A DNA stretch of 23,444 nucleotides from Chara braunii (lineage: Eukaryota; Streptophyta; Charophyceae; Charales; Characeae): assembly GCA_003427395.1 (NCBI GenBank), contig BFEA01000076.1, positions 2,900,105-2,923,548 of the forward strand, written 5' to 3'. The first letter of the stretch is position 1. Every line of letters begins with the position of its first letter. Positions 7,768 to 17,565 of this stretch are shown here, one piece after another. Below the pieces are notes generated by a model. It was not told the DNA's origin. It did no database searches and worked only from the letters and a program-made list of their open reading frames with translations. The position numbers and the translations under genes are program-made.

Positions 7768-9690
7768 ATGGCGACAGAAGAAGAATTCGATGATCAGCAG
7801 AGCAGGGGGAGCCAGGGTACGAATGGGGGTGAGGAACGAAACGAGGGATCAGTGAAGGATCGAGAGTCATCCAAACCGGAAGGAACCCGAGAAGATGGAA
7901 AAGACATTTCAACAGGAGAAAGTTCCGGGAAAGTTGGGGTTAGCAAAAGGGGACCTTAGGAAAACAGGGAAGGGGGAAACGATGTGAAAACAAGCCCTCG
8001 GAATTCAGCAGGAACCACCCCTAAAAAGACGAAAGTCTTAGATACTCGTCGCAAACTGGCAGAGATAGAAAAGCGGACTGCAGAATTTAAGGCAAGGCTC
8101 ATCGAGCAGATGATGGCTGGGGATGAGGAGGACCCCCAAGGTGTAGGGTCATGAGAGGGGCAAAGGACCACTCAGGACGAGGCCAGATATGAAGGATAAT
8201 AGCCACAGGGGGACACCTAACAAGAAGGGGAAGGACAAGGAAGATCCCCCGGCAGAAGGGACGGAAAACGCTATGACACCGCCCGCCATCGACAACGGCA
8301 CTAGCAGACTGCCCGCCACGCCGAACGTAATAGGGGCGTGTGATGGACTCTGGAGCCTTAGGGAGAGAGTGCTAGGATGGTTTGACCTAGAAGGAATGCC
8401 CAAAACCAGGGAGAAGCAGAGGGAAAGCAAGGAAGTGAAAGGGACCAGTGCAGTCGGGGAAGCGGGTGCATCCGAAGATGGTCTCAAGAGGGTAGTCGCC
8501 ACCCTCAACAGGACACTGAACAAGAACCAAGGGTATCTCGCAGATGCAAAGAAGAAACTCACATTCGATGGGGCCAACATTACGGAGTTTCTAATAGACT
8601 ATGAGAACCTAGCAGCCCTACTAAAATGGACGGAAGAGGAAAAGATGGAGCACCAAGGGCAGCACGTGTCACTAAGCTTGGGCAGGGACATTATGGCCAT
8701 CGTCGCCTCCAGTGGATCCTAGAAAGAAACCAGGAATGAGATGACGAGGAAATACCTGAAGGCAAAAAAAATGGCAACAAAGGCCGAATTAGCCGCAATC
8801 TAGAGAAAAAACTATGCGACTTACAATGATTTCCTAAGGGCATTCACGTTAGTGGCTCTGCGAATTCCCGGGGTAACGGACCGTATAATGAGTAAATACT
8901 TCCTCAGGCAGTTTTCTGAGTTCGATAAAGATAAGATTTTGTCAGCATACCAGCAGACTAGTAAGTTCGAATGCTCAAGGGACGTGGACTTCAGCACCGT
9001 AACAGACCTTGCGAAAAAAACAGTGGTTACCGAGATAGCCCTACTTAAGGAAGGGGAGGTCATAGATCTGACCGGGAAGACGGGGGATAAGGTAAAAAAG
9101 GGGATAGAGAGCCTGCACGAACGGGTCCACGGGGTTGACAGCAAGATGGACTGAATGAAAAATGCGTTGTTAGTAATGCAGGCGCAAGTGTCCAGACCCG
9201 CCCTCCCGCCCCAAGAGGCCGTGGTTCCGGCAGGTGTAGCAAACCGGGGATTTGGCAGGAGGGACCCGGATAACGAACAATGCAAGTATTGCACCATGAT
9301 CGGACATTTCGTACGGGCCTGCCCGAGACTCAATCACGATATCGAGCGGTAGAGGTGCAGTAGGTCCCTTAAAGGCGAGATCCTCGGACCCAGGGGGGAG
9401 CGTGTCAATTGGAACTCGGCAGGAGGGATGCGGCGAGCCGTCATCCTCCTGAATAACTTAGAGATAGCTGCCGTAGAAGCAGAGCCGATAGCCGAGATTG
9501 TCTGGGACCAGCCAAGGGGACGGGGACCACAGGCCAATTTTATCCTAGAAGGCAATGACCAGGATAGGGTAAATATCACCACTCGCCGGACCGGCGCAGA
9601 AAATAAGCTTATTCAAGATACAGTAACGGAAGAACCCGCAGGGACTAGCGCGGGCCAGCAAGAGACCGAAGCCGGGAACAAGAAAAGGTC
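7768..9690 (+). pseudogene. gag: gag polyprotein of Ty3/gypsy-type retrotransposon (broken)
   Basis: Gag would form the virus-like particle and bind the element RNA. The first part (7768 to about 8190) is hydrophilic and contains a heptad-like helix (KLAEIEKRTAEFKARLIEQM) followed by an acidic patch. It carries TAG 7957 and TGA 8152, and the frame shifts near 8155-8190. The second frame holds the capsid-like region, recognisable from LTFDGANITEFLIDYENLA to YNDFLRAFTLVALRIPGV. Stops are at TAG 8720, TAG 8801, TGA 9152 and TAG 9350. A retroviral zinc knuckle C-X2-C-X4-H-X4-C lies at 9281-9322 (CKYCTMIGHFVRAC) with all four ligands intact. Near 9655-9690 the reading moves to the protease frame. 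The boundary with pol is approximate. Confidence 0.9.
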
Positions 9691-11019
9691 TATGGGAAGC
9701 CAAGGGAGGATGAACCGGTCGACAAGGTTACGGCGGCAAAGAAGACGTTCAGGTATCAAATTCCGATCCCGACTTCGCCAGAAATCGATGGCACCTTGAG
9801 TAAGCTACGGGGTACCATGGTATCGGTGTCCTTTCATACCATGCTGCAAGCCAGCCCGAGGCTTCTTAAAAGACTCAGACAGTTCCTAATGCGTAAGCGC
9901 GTAGAGGTAGAGGAGGCCCCGAAACCGCAAGAGCAGGACACAGAAGAGGCCGAGGCGCCGCAAGGAGTCTCCAACCTCCAAAGCATTCCTGGGGGCCTGG
10001 GAGATTTGGAGAAAGCTTTTGCGGACATCCGCCTAAGCCTACCGGATCGTGACGATGGCGAAGTCATGAGGGCGCCACCCGGGATAAAGCTTAGCTTTCA
10101 TGCATTACCAGTTGGAAAACTTAAAGTTCAAATCGAAACTCACCACACTAACGTGTTAGTGGACGGCGGAGCAAAAATCACGCTCATACGACGAGATTTC
10201 GCAACGGTCACGGGGTGCACGGTAAACAAGGAAGTAGCAGGGAGTATCCGGGGAGCCGGTGGCGAAATTCCTTTCACAGGGTATGTCACCAAATGTGCAG
10301 TCAGGGCAGGAATCCGGGAATCCATCTGGTCCTTTCAGTGGATGACCGTGATGGAAGAAATGGATCACGACGTAATCATCGGGAGACCATGGTGCGCTAG
10401 TGTAGAAATGATTGGCATGCACTTGCATGACGGCACGTACATGGTAGACATAGAGGATCCGGTGACAGGTCGCGGGGAACTCCTCCGACTCCTCGGAACC
10501 GGAGGGGACCATCCGCAGGGCAAATTGGCAACCTGGTCGCCAACATTCGAAGAAAGTGCACGGAAGGGGGCATTCGCACGAACGGAAGGAATGAGGGAAA
10601 GGGTGGAAATTATGATTGAGGAGGCTTTTAGTAAAAAGGAGTGGATCAAGATGGGCTTGCCCGTAAAGAAGAGGAGGCCAGAGGACGAGTCCCTGGAAGT
10701 TATGGTGGCAGAAAAAGTGTCGGAAGTCGAACTTGGGGCCAGCCTGCCCAAACCAAAGGAAGCCCGGAACGAAACGTCGGAGGTAGTGCTTGAAATCCCA
10801 GATTTATTACAACTCGTTAAGGCCATCAGATACCACAAAGTGGGGGTGGACCTCGCATCGCTTGCAAGATTTGAGGATGGGGTTCGAAAGGGTTACCGTC
10901 TGAATGGGAAGTTAGTCAGCATCCAGGCCCGCGTTCTGGAGGTAGCAAGACCGATCCCGACTGTTGATTTTTTAGGAGAACTATCCCCGAAGGTAGTGTG
11001 CGAAAGTATAAACCTGTAG
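9661..11019 (+). pseudogene. pol: aspartic protease region of pol, with its N-terminal linker
   Basis: The frame is open from 9661 through the nominal start at 9796 to TAG 11017. The linker carries a YQIPIPTSPEIDGTLSKL stretch. The retropepsin fold is recognisable at about 10110-10400: a strand VQIETHHTNVLVDGGAKITL, then GAGGEIPFTGYV, and the second hydrophobic-Gly motif DVIIGRPWC. The active-site triad should be D-T/S-G. Here it is D-G-G (10162-10170), so the hydroxyl residue after the catalytic Asp is lost. Downstream are about 200 residues of hydrophilic linker rich in E and K. The true reading leaves this frame near 10995, where the RT frame begins (RKYKPVGKKAKPV). Confidence 0.9.
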
Positions 11020-12588
11020 GCAAGAAGGCCAAGCCGGTCTCGATCCTAGTAGAAACGACAAAGGAAGAGGTCATGCAGAAGGAGGAAATCTTGCGGGTAA
11101 TAAGGGAGAGGCGAGCAACGGAAGGGCATCGCGTGCCAGATGAGGTAACAGATACCATGAAAATAGGAGTGGAAGGGTTTCTAACAGCGGAAGAAACTCA
11201 GTTGAAAAGAAAAGCATGTCAGGAGATTCATTTAGTTTTCGCCTTCAACGATCATCAGAAAGGACGATTGAACGCAAAGCTAGTTCCCCCTGTCAGGATC
11301 CACACCGTACAGCACGAGTGTTGGAATGATAAAGGGCCCTCCTACGAGTTTGGGATAGCAGCGGAGATCACCGATCTGCTAAGAGCCAAAATAGATTCTT
11401 TCGTGGTTGAACCCACCTCATCTCCCTACTCGAACAAGTGGTTCATGTTCAGAAAAACCAATAAGACACTTAGGTGGATCCAGGACCTGCAGAAGCTCAA
11501 TGCGGTAGCAATTAGGGACGCAGGCTCGCTTTCCACAGGGCGACTTATTGGCAGAATCTCATGCAGGGCGGAGCATTTACTCCCTGGTAGACTTGTACTC
11601 AGGATATGATCAGTTGCCGCTCGACGCGAGGGATAGGCCATATACCGCAATGCACATCCCGGTAGGACAACTGCAGATGCAAGTGACCCCTATGGGCTTC
11701 ACAAATGCGGTAGTAGAAACTCAGAGGAGGATGCTCGCCGTCACAGGGGATGATAATCCCGTGAAAGGCGCAAGATACAAAGATGAGATGGAAGTACAAC
11801 CGGGAGTGCGGAAGTTCGTCTGGGACTACTTGCAGGATATTAAGGACTTACTCCAACGATTCCTAGTCTACAACATTACTGCAAGCGGATCCAAGAGCAT
11901 CCTGGCCGTCCCGGAAGCAACCATACTGGGTTTCCGCTGTGGAGCTTATGGGAGGAGACCCGATTCAGCAAAGACTGATAAGATCTCTCAGTGGCTGACA
12001 CCCCTCCGTACTACGACGGAAGTACGAACCTTCCTAGGGGTGGTTGGGTTTTGGAGGATCTTCATCAAAGGTTTCGGAAAGATAGCAGAACCCATCCGTG
12101 CGATGATTAGGGAAGGTGGCACTATTGATTGGACATAGGATAGGGAAGAGGCAGCCCAGACCTTGAAAGACATCTTGTTGTCCGATCAGGTCACGTTAGC
12201 AGCACGCTGTTTCAATGACGAGGTAGGACGGCCCTTCATCTTACAAACAGATGGGGGACCATTGGCAGTGGGAGGAGTATTGATACAGAGAAGCGAGGAG
12301 GGCAAAGAAAGACCAATCAGATTTGAAAGTAGGACCCTGAATTCAGCAGAACGACGATATTCGCAGTTCAAGAAGGAGGTCTTAGCAATCTTGCATTGTC
12401 TGAAGACCTTCCAGGCATACCTGTTCGGGAGGCGATTTATCATAAGGATCGATCCCACCAACGTTGTCGGAGCCCTAAAGAACTACAAGCCCACAGACCC
12501 GACTGTCGGCAGATGGATAAGCTTCATATGGCAATTCGACTATAAGGTGAGCGAATTGCAGGGCTTCGAAATAGGGCAGATGGGTTGA
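10998..12588 (+). pseudogene. pol: reverse transcriptase and RNase H region of pol (broken)
   Basis: RT begins in one frame: YEFGIAAEITDLL, then the fingers motif SPYSNKWFMFRKTNKTLRW and IQDLQKLNAVAIRDAGS. It shifts near 11540 into another frame. Motif A is SLVDLYSGYDQLPLD (catalytic Asp at 11590-11592) and motif B is TPMGFTNAVVETQ. Motif C survives only as TGDDNP: the Asp pair is at 11749-11754, but the hydrophobic residues before it and about a dozen residues of spacing are missing. The connection domain (LGFRCGAYGR, TTTEVRTFLGVVGFWRIFIKGF) follows. After TAG 12136, RNase H reads well: TDGGPLAVGGVLI, KKEVLAILHCLKTFQAYLFG and IRIDPTNV, with the D-E-D catalytic residues present. A frameshift near 12550-12576 leads into integrase. 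Confidence 0.93.
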
Positions 12589-13736
12589 GCAGGGTTTGTA
12601 TCACGCCAGAAGGAGTAAAGGACGCAAAACCAATTGACGCCTTCCTTGAGTATGAAGGAGGGACCCTTGTCGTGGATAATGAGATGGCAGATCCAGGAAT
12701 TACAACAGGATAGTTGCTGATTCAAACCCTGGAAAAGGGCGCACCTGCAGTAGTTGCAGAACTCAGGGAAAGACCAGTAACCACAGTCAGGCGTAAAGAG
12801 GAAAAAGACTCATGGGGAGCAGAAGTAGGGGCCAGAGAGGAATTGATTGCAATGACCGTGGAAGGGGGACGGGACGCTGTAATGACATTGACCGAAACCT
12901 GGGCACAGAAGGAGTGTCAGTACCTAGTCAACCTCACTCGGGAGGAGCAGGGTGCGAATTAGAACGAACAAGAATTCTTCCTCATACAAATGTATGAGCG
13001 CGTTTTCAAAGAAATCGGCTTGCTGCTTGTCAGGAACAAACAACCCATGAAAGTCAGTCCCAAGGCAAAGGAGGAAGTAGAAAAGTACGTCCTAAGAAAT
13101 GGCCACCTGTTCGAGAGAGGGGAAGGGATGATGCCTAGATGCGTCGTCTGCGGGAGGTCTAGGCAGCTGGACATAATTCAGGCAATGCATGATGGACTAG
13201 CTGGGGGTCACCGGTCGTCAAAAAGGACGCTTGCAAAGATTGTGCCCCTGTATTTTTGGCCAGGAATGGCAGGCATGGTCGCAACGTACTGTCAGACGTG
13301 TCTGATATGTCAAGAGAGGAGCTCCGTACGGGTTTACGAGCCCCTTAGACCCACCCGGGTACTGGGACCTGAACACCTTGTTCACCTCGACCTTGCCGTT
13401 ATGCCCGTATCAACGGATGGGTTTAGATACATCTTGGATGCAAGGGATAATCTCAGTGGCCATGTAGAAGCCACAACCCTGAAGAAGAAGACGAGGAAAG
13501 CAGTGGCCGACTGGATGGAAGATTTCTACCTAAGGCACCCCTTCGTGCGCAGGTTTATAGCAGGCAATGGGACAAAATTCGTTAACCAGGAAGTGTTGAA
13601 TAGGCTTAAGACACTGTGTGTACCGATCAAGATCACCGAGCCCTACCATCCTGAGGCAAATGCACAAGTAGAAAGGGGTCACCGGACTTTGAAGAACACA
13701 ATCGAAAAGTTGGCAGCAGATAATTTGGGAAGTTGA
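12576..13736 (+). pseudogene. pol: integrase, N-terminal and catalytic domains (broken)
   Basis: A linker (ADGLSRVCITPEG onwards) carries TAG 12711 and TAG 12960, both at positions compatible with a former CAG. The zinc-binding domain follows from 12990: H67 and H74 (MHDGLAGGH) with C104 and C107 (CLIC), plus the YFWPGM motif. In the catalytic core the first Asp is kept (HLDLAVMP, residue 134). The second, in what should be D-N-G, is Gly (AGNGTKF, residue 192, codon GGC 13563-13565). Glu 228 is kept (AQVERGH) at the canonical 35-residue spacing. The frame ends at TGA 13734, where Trp would be plausible, and a deletion follows. Confidence 0.93.
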
Positions 13737-14299
13737 CCACGGTTTCTCAAGCAGGCAGGCTAAATGACGACCCACACTTGAGTACGGAAGAGTTAATCAC
13801 CGCACGTTGCCAACAGGTTGCCAGAAATGAGGAGGCACTTGAGGAAGTAGTCAATCGTGTGACGAACAGCCGAATGAGGGATAAAGCAAGATGGGACCAG
13901 GTTAAGAACATTCGGAAGGAGCCACTCCAGGTGGGGGAAAAGGTGCTAGTTAGGAACTCGGCTCTTGAAAGCACATGGTCCGGGCAACTGGGAAAAAGAT
14001 TCAAAGGGCCTTACAGGATCTCTAAGCGGGTGGGACTGAACACATTTGAACTTGAGGATCTCGATGGTACTAGCATAAGAGGGCCATTTCCGGGACAGAG
14101 ATTGGTCAGATTTCTGAGCAGGGATCCGGTGGAACAGAGGCTACAAGAGGCCCAGGACAGGGAAACTGCTGACAGCCTAAAAGACAGACAGCTCGCTATA
14201 AGTTCTGGACCGCCTCCCTGTGGAAGTGATCATGACCACAGGGATATTTCGTTTGTGTGTCTTGACGTTTGTGGAACGTGGGGAGCCTGCCTAAGCTGA
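13737..14299 (+). pseudogene. pol: integrase C-terminal domain with GPY-type module
   Basis: This is in a different frame from the catalytic core. It contains EELITARCQQVARNEEALEE, a basic/aromatic stretch with WDQVKN, then LQVGEKVLVRNSALEST and the GPF/GPY module KRFKGPYRISKRVG, FELEDLDGTSIRGPFPGQRL and VRFLSRDPVE. The link to the catalytic core is shorter than usual: the segment normally between the HRTLKNTIEKL helix and this region is mostly absent, implying a deletion near 13735-13785. The last 45 or so residues (from about 14165) look like run-on rather than conserved protein. Confidence 0.88.
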
Positions 14300-14321
14300 C
14301 TGTGATTGGGCCTGGGAGCAC

Positions 14322-14525
14322 GGGACAGTGTATTATAGTTTTTGTGGGGTAACGTTGGGAACTGTCTACGCGAGGTACTTATGAGCTGGGACAATGTACC
14401 ATAGTTTTTGGAGGGGGGGGTGATGTCGTGGACTGCCTACATGGGGCACCTATGGGTTGGGACAATGTATCGAGGGTTCTAAGGGATAATGGGGCTACCA
14501 ACTATATGGGGGCAAGCAAAAGTCC
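14322..14525. repeat. degenerate tandem repeat (66-71 bp, about three units) containing a G-run
   Basis: Units begin with GGGACA(G/A)TGTA at 14322, 14388 and 14459. The first two continue with an ATAGTTTTTG box, a G-rich run and a ...CTGTCTACGCGAGG / CTGCCTACATGGGG box. The second unit contains GGAGGGGGGGG (14410-14420) directly followed by TGATGT, which looks like a polypurine tract joined to a TG-starting LTR. Confidence 0.7.
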
Positions 14526-15258
14526 TAGGGAAACCTCCAAAGCCGCAAATGGGAGTGGAAGGGAACGCGTGTGTATGAGGGGTTGTGGTGATTATTATGC
14601 ATGAACAGGACCAGGCAAGGAGCAAACAGCAACCGACAAAAAGAAATTCGGAAATGAAAATGACAGCAACGCTATCAATAGGCCTACTGAGGGGTAGTCA
14701 TCGAGACAGGCTGGGGAATCAAGTTCCAGGAAGAGGAAGTTATATGTGGGGTTTGACCATAACCTGGTGCTAAACAGAGGGGGCAGGAAACAAGGGACCA
14801 GAGGGCCATCACCACTGAAGGAAGGGGAGCCAATAGAGCTGCCGTCAGAGAGTGATCCTAGCAGCAACGAAGAGGGGAACCCAGAGGAGGGACAACGGCC
14901 GGGGAAGAATGAGCCAGTTGAGTTCATCGACCTCACCAGCGACGAGGAGGAGGACGAGGTAACAACGCTCACAAGAGAAGAACGGGGAAGAGGGGAGCAA
15001 CCGAGAGAGAAAAATGATAAATGGATAGAAGAGTTCGGGTATGAGTTCAGTGATTGGTTCGATCAATGGGGCACTATCTTGCGATACCAGTGGATCATGA
15101 AGGCAAGGAAAAAGTTGGGCAAGGGAGAGGATCTAGCCCCAACAACCTTCTTCACGGAACAGACACTCGTCCAGTTTCAAAGAACAAAGAGGCAAATGGA
15201 GCAGGAAGGGGAGAATCGCGCAAGGAGAGAGGCTCAACGCAGGCCACCTGGACATTAG
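14506..15258 (+). pseudogene. acidic 3' ORF downstream of integrase, unknown function
   Basis: One frame is open from 14353 to TAG 15256-15258 apart from two stops, TGA 14602 and TAG 14695. A possible start at 14506 gives MGASKS. Later features are a basic patch SSSRKRKL, then a Ser/Glu-rich region and EFIDLTSDEEEDE, which matches the hydrophobic-plus-acidic pattern of SUMO-interacting motifs. A C-terminal part has several Trp (DWFDQW, RYQW) and a charged helix. No domain is recognised. It lies between integrase and a 10-G tract, the place where some retroelements carry accessory or envelope genes; there is no membrane segment. The part after 14698 is fully open; the part before it is uncertain. 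Confidence 0.5.
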
Positions 15259-15273
15259 AATAGCAGGCGCAAT

Positions 15274-15283
15274 GGGGGGGGGG
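15274..15283 (+). other. 10-G tract, candidate 3' polypurine tract
   Basis: GCAAT followed by ten G lies 15 nt after the stop of the 3' ORF. A polypurine tract primes plus-strand synthesis next to the 3' LTR. The next bases are TAACTAG, not the usual TG, and no matching 5' LTR is seen. Confidence 0.25.
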
Positions 15284-16175
15284 TAACTAGAAATTGGGAA
15301 GGGTTGGTACCTGGGCAGTGGCAACTGCCATTTTGAATTTAGCATTGGAACTCTGCCAAATGAACTGAAATGAGGCAATTTTTGACTAAAAATCGGGCAA
15401 TGGGCATAAGGATCAGTGCACTTAGATATAAAATTGTGATAGGTTGCGTTGGCTAAGAGTAGGTAAGGGGAAAACAAGGGGGATCTAGATGAGACGAGTC
15501 TGTAATGTTGTCGTCACATTCGAACTTTGTCTCCTCCTTTTTGGGAAGGACTGCAATGAAACTACTTTTTGGCTTGAGGAAACTAGCGGGGGTTGAGAGC
15601 CTTATGCTACTTTGTATGAGTATTCGCTTCTTTGGGAAAAATATGAACTTTTTTTGGTAGTAAGAAACGAACTTTGGGGATGATTGACTTTGCCTCGAGG
15701 AAATAAGCAGGGGCATGTGAACTCTTGAACATTGGAAGATGCAGTCATGGCGATAGTTTTTCCTTTGAAATTGTGTATCCAGGACTGAATGAGTCATTGC
15801 ATGAGCCCTTGTGAGAGGTTAGGGGACCTATGGGTAAAGAGATATCCTCTTCCCTAGGAGCCTAATCCAACCTACCGCAGACAAGTCCAAACCGTTGACG
15901 AGCATATGAGAAGTTAGAAAAGGGGCAGGGAAACATTGAAATGATGCAACACCCCTCGCAATGATTGAACGACCGGGCGGGCTAGTGCTGCTTGGGGCTG
16001 CGAGCCTCAACCTGAGTACTAGACGCTAAGTCGGATGTATGGATGGATGTAAGAATGACAAAAGACATGGGGAAAAGGAAGAAGCATGCGTAAAAACCCA
16101 AGACGATGGCCGCCCTCTAACCCCCGAGACGAGATAGGATCCGTGTCCTCGAGGCCCACCCCCTCGGACGCTAAC
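15284..16175. other. gene-free stretch
   Basis: No coding region supported. A weak two-copy similarity exists: AACTTTG...CTTGAGGAAACTAGCGGGG (about 15523-15593) and AACTTTG...CTCGAGGAAATAAGCAGGGG (about 15668-15713). Nothing else is recognised. Confidence 0.5.
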
Positions 16176-16328
16176 ATTGCAATGGACAAGGATGACCCTA
16201 ACTAGGTTGCCCAATTGAAATGGATAAGGATGGTCCTAACCAGGCTGTCCGATTGCAATGGATAAGAATGGCCTAACCAGGCTGTTCGACTTGGAGATGG
16301 AAAGAACGACCCTAACCAGGTTGTTCGG
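16176..16328. repeat. 38-bp minisatellite (four copies)
   Basis: Units start at 16176, 16214, 16252 and 16289 and follow the pattern ATTGCAATGGATAAGGATGG then CCTAACCAGGCTGTCCG. The third unit is one base short and the fourth is diverged at its start. Confidence 0.88.
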
Positions 16329-16397
16329 AATGGCCCCTGACAAGGGTCAATCTTTGGAATTGGCACTGGGGTCCCCTTGCATGGCTGCTTGTGATGC

Positions 16398-16640
16398 ATG
16401 AAACTGGAAGAGCGGAACTTTGGAAAAGAGATTGGAAAGCCGAGCCGTGGAAAAGATATTGGAAGAGATATTGGACTCAGTCGTGGAAGGGATATTGCAT
16501 TGAGCATTGGACTGAGAATGAGCGCTGGACTGAGATGGAGCCTGGGAATGAGACTGAGCATTGAAATTGAAGTGAGCCTTGGAAAAAGCATTGCATAAAC
16601 AGGGGACCCTAGGCAACTGGAAATGGACTTGGAAAAAACC
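16398..16640. repeat. cryptic simple repeat (about 6-12 bp, TTGGAA/GGACTGAGA)
   Basis: Motifs such as ATTGGACTGAG, GGAATGAGACTGAG, TTGGAAAAG and GATATTGG recur at short, irregular intervals. Both strands are partly open as a consequence: the + strand gives an I/G/R/S-rich peptide and the minus strand an S/Q/N-rich one. I regard neither as a gene. A T-run of about 13 at 16652-16664 follows. Confidence 0.6.
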
Positions 16641-16664
16641 TTGGAATGAAACTTCTTTTTTTTT

Positions 16665-17565
16665 TTTGTCTTTGGGCTCAGCAAGAGGGGGATACCGGTG
16701 CATGCACCACGACCCCAAGACCTCTATCCCTTTGAGGGAAAAAGTCTCAGCGCGATCCATTCCTCTTCGAGAGGGTGAGGGTTAAAGGACTAAGGCACCT
16801 ACCACTTGGATTGGTGCGGGACGTCAGGAACCACCTCCGACAATGAGCTCTAGTCGGGGAGTTCCAACTGCGATTCCTGTTGAATGCCTAAACGTCAAAG
16901 ACTGAGAGAGCCAAATGGGCAGGAAAGTCATTCTCATCTAGTCTATTTTGCTACTCTCCAACCACAAGCTATGTCATAGAGGGTTGGCATGGCCGCTTGG
17001 GTCGGACCACGGCTGCCCGCACTAAATTGCACGACACTGTCCAAGGGGAGAGGCCGGCGAGGTACCGGGTAGAGTCCGCCACCACCACGGGGCATTGACA
17101 CTGCCCTGCCGGAACATTACAACCGTTTCGGGACTAATTGCGAGGTTTTCATAACTGCACTCGCGGACTGATCGAGAGTCCTAACTCTCTTGAAAGGAAA
17201 AGGCCGCAATCCAGAAAATCACCACTCGGGAGGAACGATTCGCGAGGAACGCTCTTACGGCTAGACGAGACCCTGAGAGGCTTGGATTGGACCTGCCTAG
17301 CAGATGCGAGGAGGAACCTTGGTATTGGTGCTCGCCACGTAAGAGAAGAAAGGTCAGACCGGGTAAAAGGATGAGGCGTCGTCCGCTGGGGAAGAACTGA
17401 TAACTCTTCCTTTTGTGAAGCGGATGGGCTTGTGTCCTTGACTTGCGTTTGGTGGGTCAAAGGTCTGCGTACCTCCGAGTGAGAACCAGTCGCGAGATGG
17501 GGACATCGCGTTTTGAGTGGGGGGAAGGTGTGCCTTCTACCAATGAATACGCATGAAAATAAGAC
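16665..17565. other. gene-free stretch
   Basis: No gene is supported. It contains a small imperfect hairpin near 17491-17510 (CGCGAGATG, loop GGGA, CATCGCG) followed by GAGTGGGGGG. The same arrangement recurs at 18748-18781. Confidence 0.45.

Larger units (their letters stand above)
3931..15283 (+). mobile_element. decayed Ty3/gypsy-type LTR retrotransposon with extra 5' and 3' ORFs (limits uncertain)
   Basis: The core, 7768-14299, contains gag with a CCHC zinc knuckle, then aspartic protease, reverse transcriptase, RNase H and integrase. That order defines Ty3/gypsy elements. The four paralogous ORFs at 3931-7313 and the acidic ORF at 14506-15258 lie on the same strand and show the same kind of nonsense and frameshift decay. 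I therefore include them as probable accessory genes; this is inference. No direct-repeat LTR pair is visible in the window. Candidate 3' polypurine tracts are the G-runs at 14410-14420 and 15274-15283. The element cannot encode functional Gag-Pol: it has about ten in-frame stops, about six frameshifts, altered protease and integrase active sites, and a deletion in RT. Confidence 0.75.

Noticed and set aside
7355-7912. 185-codon minus-strand frame opposite the gag leader and gag start
   Set aside because: Overlaps the recognisable gag N-terminus on the other strand and shows no family features.
14595-14972. Ser-rich minus-strand frame opposite the acidic 3' ORF
   Set aside because: Complement of a Glu/Ser-rich coding strand; the + strand frame has the protein-like features.
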